NCBI RefSeq assembly: GCF_023284025.1
Contig: NZ_JAKIKR010000001.1
Coordinates: forward strand, 62,001 to 126,000
From: Shewanella abyssi
GTDB lineage: Bacteria > Pseudomonadota > Gammaproteobacteria > Enterobacterales > Shewanellaceae
Length of the DNA stretch: 64,000 nt
Direction: 5' to 3'
Both the position numbers and the translations under genes were made by a program. Shown one piece after another: positions 63,790 to 64,000 of this stretch (the stretch's first letter is position 1; the number at the start of each line of letters is the position of its first letter). The notes beneath the pieces were generated by a model that was not told where the DNA came from, made no database searches, and was given only the letters and a program-made list of their open reading frames with translations.

Positions 63790-64000
63790 ATGGCTCCCAA
63801 ACCTGATCGTATTACCGCAATGCAGAACATCATCGAGCAAGTCAAACGTGAGTTACCCTTAAAAGATCCTGAAACGTTTGTCTGCGGCCCCGTGGGGAGT
63901 TGTATTGGCTGCCCTAAAAAATTACTCGAACTGGTTGATAGTGAGCTGTGCTATTGGGAAAGTGCCATCGCAAATGGAGAAACTCCCCAGCTAGGTGATA
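63790..64000 (+). CDS. Conserved hypothetical protein, N-terminal part (cut by window edge)
   Basis: Open frame from ATG 63790 to the right edge, 70 codons visible: MAPKPDRITAMQNIIEQVKR, then a region with FVCGPVGSCIGCPKKLLEL and SELCYWESAI. The Cys pattern C-x5-C-x2-C might bind a metal or an iron-sulfur cluster, but this is speculative. I do not recognise a named family. No clear Shine-Dalgarno sequence, but the long open frame and protein-like composition support a real gene. Confidence 0.7.
   Translation, partial: MAPKPDRITAMQNIIEQVKRELPLKDPETFVCGPVGSCIGCPKKLLELVDSELCYWESAIANGETPQLGD

Overview
The window looks like core chromosome of a marine gammaproteobacterium, most likely Shewanella or a close relative. 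This is inferred from gene content and order: mltG-tmk-holB-pilZ-tatD, letAB-yebG-msrC-proQ-prc, pepN-DUF2835, the large NAD-glutamate dehydrogenase-pyrD-zapC-rlmL-uup-rmf-fabA-lonB series, and dsbB/nhaB/fadR. Base composition is moderately AT-rich. I see no insertion sequence, prophage, CRISPR array, rRNA operon or plasmid gene. Nearly every gene is intact and densely packed.

Layout. 1-2.8 kb: end of mltG, then tmk, holB, a PilZ-domain gene and a TatD nuclease, all on the + strand. 2.8-3.0 kb: a structured non-coding stretch, possibly a small RNA on the - strand. 3.0-9.8 kb: rsmF (-), a fused SpmA/SpmB-like membrane protein (+), then the LetA/LetB lipid-transport system (-), with LetA split into two genes. 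9.9-16.7 kb: SOS-regulated yebG, msrC, proQ, prc, pepN and a DUF2835 gene. 17.0-23.9 kb: a four-gene envelope cluster (DUF1302 predicted outer-membrane barrel, DUF1329 LolA-like periplasmic protein, YCF48 beta-propeller, MMPL/RND transporter). It is the least understood system here and my best candidate for an undescribed one. 24.1-40.9 kb: NAD-glutamate dehydrogenase, pyrD, zapC, a cyclophilin lipoprotein, rlmL, a glutaredoxin-like gene, uup, a DUF3466 protein with a rhombosortase-type tail, rmf, fabA and a Lon-family protease. 41.1-45.5 kb: tRNA-Ser, uvrY, uvrC, pgsA, the tRNA-Gly/Cys/Leu operon, and a 140-bp tandem repeat carrying broken copies of the 3' part of tRNA-Leu. 45.5-48.0 kb: an LdtD-type L,D-transpeptidase, a MepK-type murein peptidase and rplY. 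48.1-52.8 kb: the yeaG (PrkA)-yeaH-spoVR stress operon. 53.3-62.5 kb: dsbB, nhaB, fadR and tamB/tamA. 62.6-64.0 kb: an exported isoaspartyl peptidase/asparaginase and the start of a conserved gene cut by the window edge.

Themes. Several genes concern the cell envelope and lipids: LetA/LetB, the DUF1302/1329/YCF48/MMPL cluster, TamA/TamB, fabA, fadR, pgsA and the two murein enzymes. Regulatory links can be read directly. A perfect LexA box precedes yebG. Adjacent FabR-like and FadR-like sites precede fabA. A FadR-like site precedes fadR itself, and FadR is encoded in this window. Starts were chosen by homology, ribosome-binding site and overlap with neighbours. Functions are inferred from recognised motifs and recalled family knowledge; no database search was run.
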